Origin: an uncultured Clostridia bacterium
Lineage (GTDB): Bacteria; Bacillota; Clostridia; Oscillospirales; Oscillospiraceae
Assembly (NCBI GenBank): GCA_946060825.1
Contig: CAMGPO010000081.1
Coordinates: 1-6,003 of the forward strand
DNA: 6,003 nt
Direction of reading: 5' to 3'
Shown in pieces: positions 5,830 to 6,003 of this stretch; the stretch's first letter is position 1; each line of letters begins with the position of its first letter. A model generated the notes under the pieces. The model saw only the letters and a program-made list of their open reading frames with translations. It ran no database searches and was not told the DNA's origin. Both the position numbers and the translations under genes were made by a program.

Positions 5830-6003
5830 ATGGCAGCAAATACGGACATCCGGCTGAGAAACGCCGTAATCTATTCTATCTACATTCGAAATCATACAAA
5901 AGAGGGCACATTCCGGGCTGCTGAGGCTGATCTGCCCCGCATTCGGGAGTTGGGTGTGGACATCGTCTGGCTCATGCCCATCCATCCCATCGGCGTCCTT
6001 GGC
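5830..6003 (+). CDS. Alpha-amylase family (GH13) glycosyl hydrolase, N-terminal fragment (3' partial)
   Basis: Fifty-eight codons are open from the ATG to the window edge. After a short leader the protein reads NAVIYSIYIRNHTKEGTF and then LGVDIVWLMPIHPIG. This is the first beta-strand/helix of the GH13 (beta/alpha)8 barrel: the VIYxIxxRNH opening, then an RIRELGVDIVWLMPIHP segment in which the Pro-Ile-His-Pro turn precedes the usual Gly-rich loop. The catalytic Asp/Glu/Asp residues lie beyond the window, so activity and exact specificity (alpha-amylase, glucosidase, or trehalose or maltogenic type) cannot be judged. There is no signal peptide, which suggests an intracellular enzyme acting on imported maltodextrin or stored glycogen. 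The start has AGGAG at 7 bases and lies 10 bases after the ATP-NAD kinase-like gene, so it is probably the third gene of the rightward operon. Confidence 0.88.
   Translation, partial: MAANTDIRLRNAVIYSIYIRNHTKEGTFRAAEADLPRIRELGVDIVWLMPIHPIGVLG

Noticed and set aside
4614..5849. Long open frame (411 codons) on the minus strand across the NAD-kinase-like gene
   Set aside because: It lies opposite a clear family gene and lacks recognisable motifs. Its openness is explained by G/C-ending codons in the sense frame.

Overview
This 6003-base window looks like chromosomal DNA from a GC-rich, Gram-positive-type anaerobe of the Clostridia, probably Oscillospiraceae-like. The grounds are the lipoprotein signal peptide, strong AGGAGG-type ribosome binding sites, DHHW-domain and CxxCG-repeat surface proteins, and codons ending mostly in G or C. 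The lineage is an inference from gene content. No RNA gene, insertion sequence, CRISPR array or phage gene is visible, and no gene-free stretch exceeds 300 bases.

Layout. (1) Positions 1-482 (+) hold the C-terminal end of a surface-type protein that begins upstream. It ends at a strong hairpin terminator (492-532). (2) Positions 544-3387 (-) hold three genes read leftwards toward the same hairpin. In transcription order they are a Nudix hydrolase, a lipoprotein with six Cys/His-rich repeats fused to a DHHW (AlgX/AlgJ-like) domain, and a histidine-phosphatase family protein. The first two overlap by ATGA and the third follows after 34 bases, so they form a likely operon. (3) Positions 3388-3510 are a short divergent promoter region. 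A plausible sigma-A-type promoter points each way, and a dyad lies between them with an arm touching each -35 box. (4) Positions 3511-6003 (+) hold a tightly packed gene series: a patatin-like phospholipase, an ATP-NAD kinase/AcoX-family protein (8-base gap) and the start of an alpha-amylase family (GH13) enzyme (10-base gap), which is cut off by the window edge.

How the genes may work together. The leftward operon combines two predicted cytoplasmic phosphohydrolases with one predicted cell-surface lipoprotein. The rightward operon combines predicted lipid hydrolysis, possible NAD(H) phosphorylation and alpha-glucan breakdown. Neither set matches a pathway I can name, so co-transcription is better supported than a shared function. 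The most distinctive object is the DHHW lipoprotein, whose N-terminal half is six regular 26-27-residue units of the pattern H-x7/8-C-x5-C-x2-C-G. That pattern looks able to bind metal. The facing gene at the left edge also carries a CxxCG motif. Nothing here amounts to a clearly new defence or mobile system; most genes belong to recognisable families.
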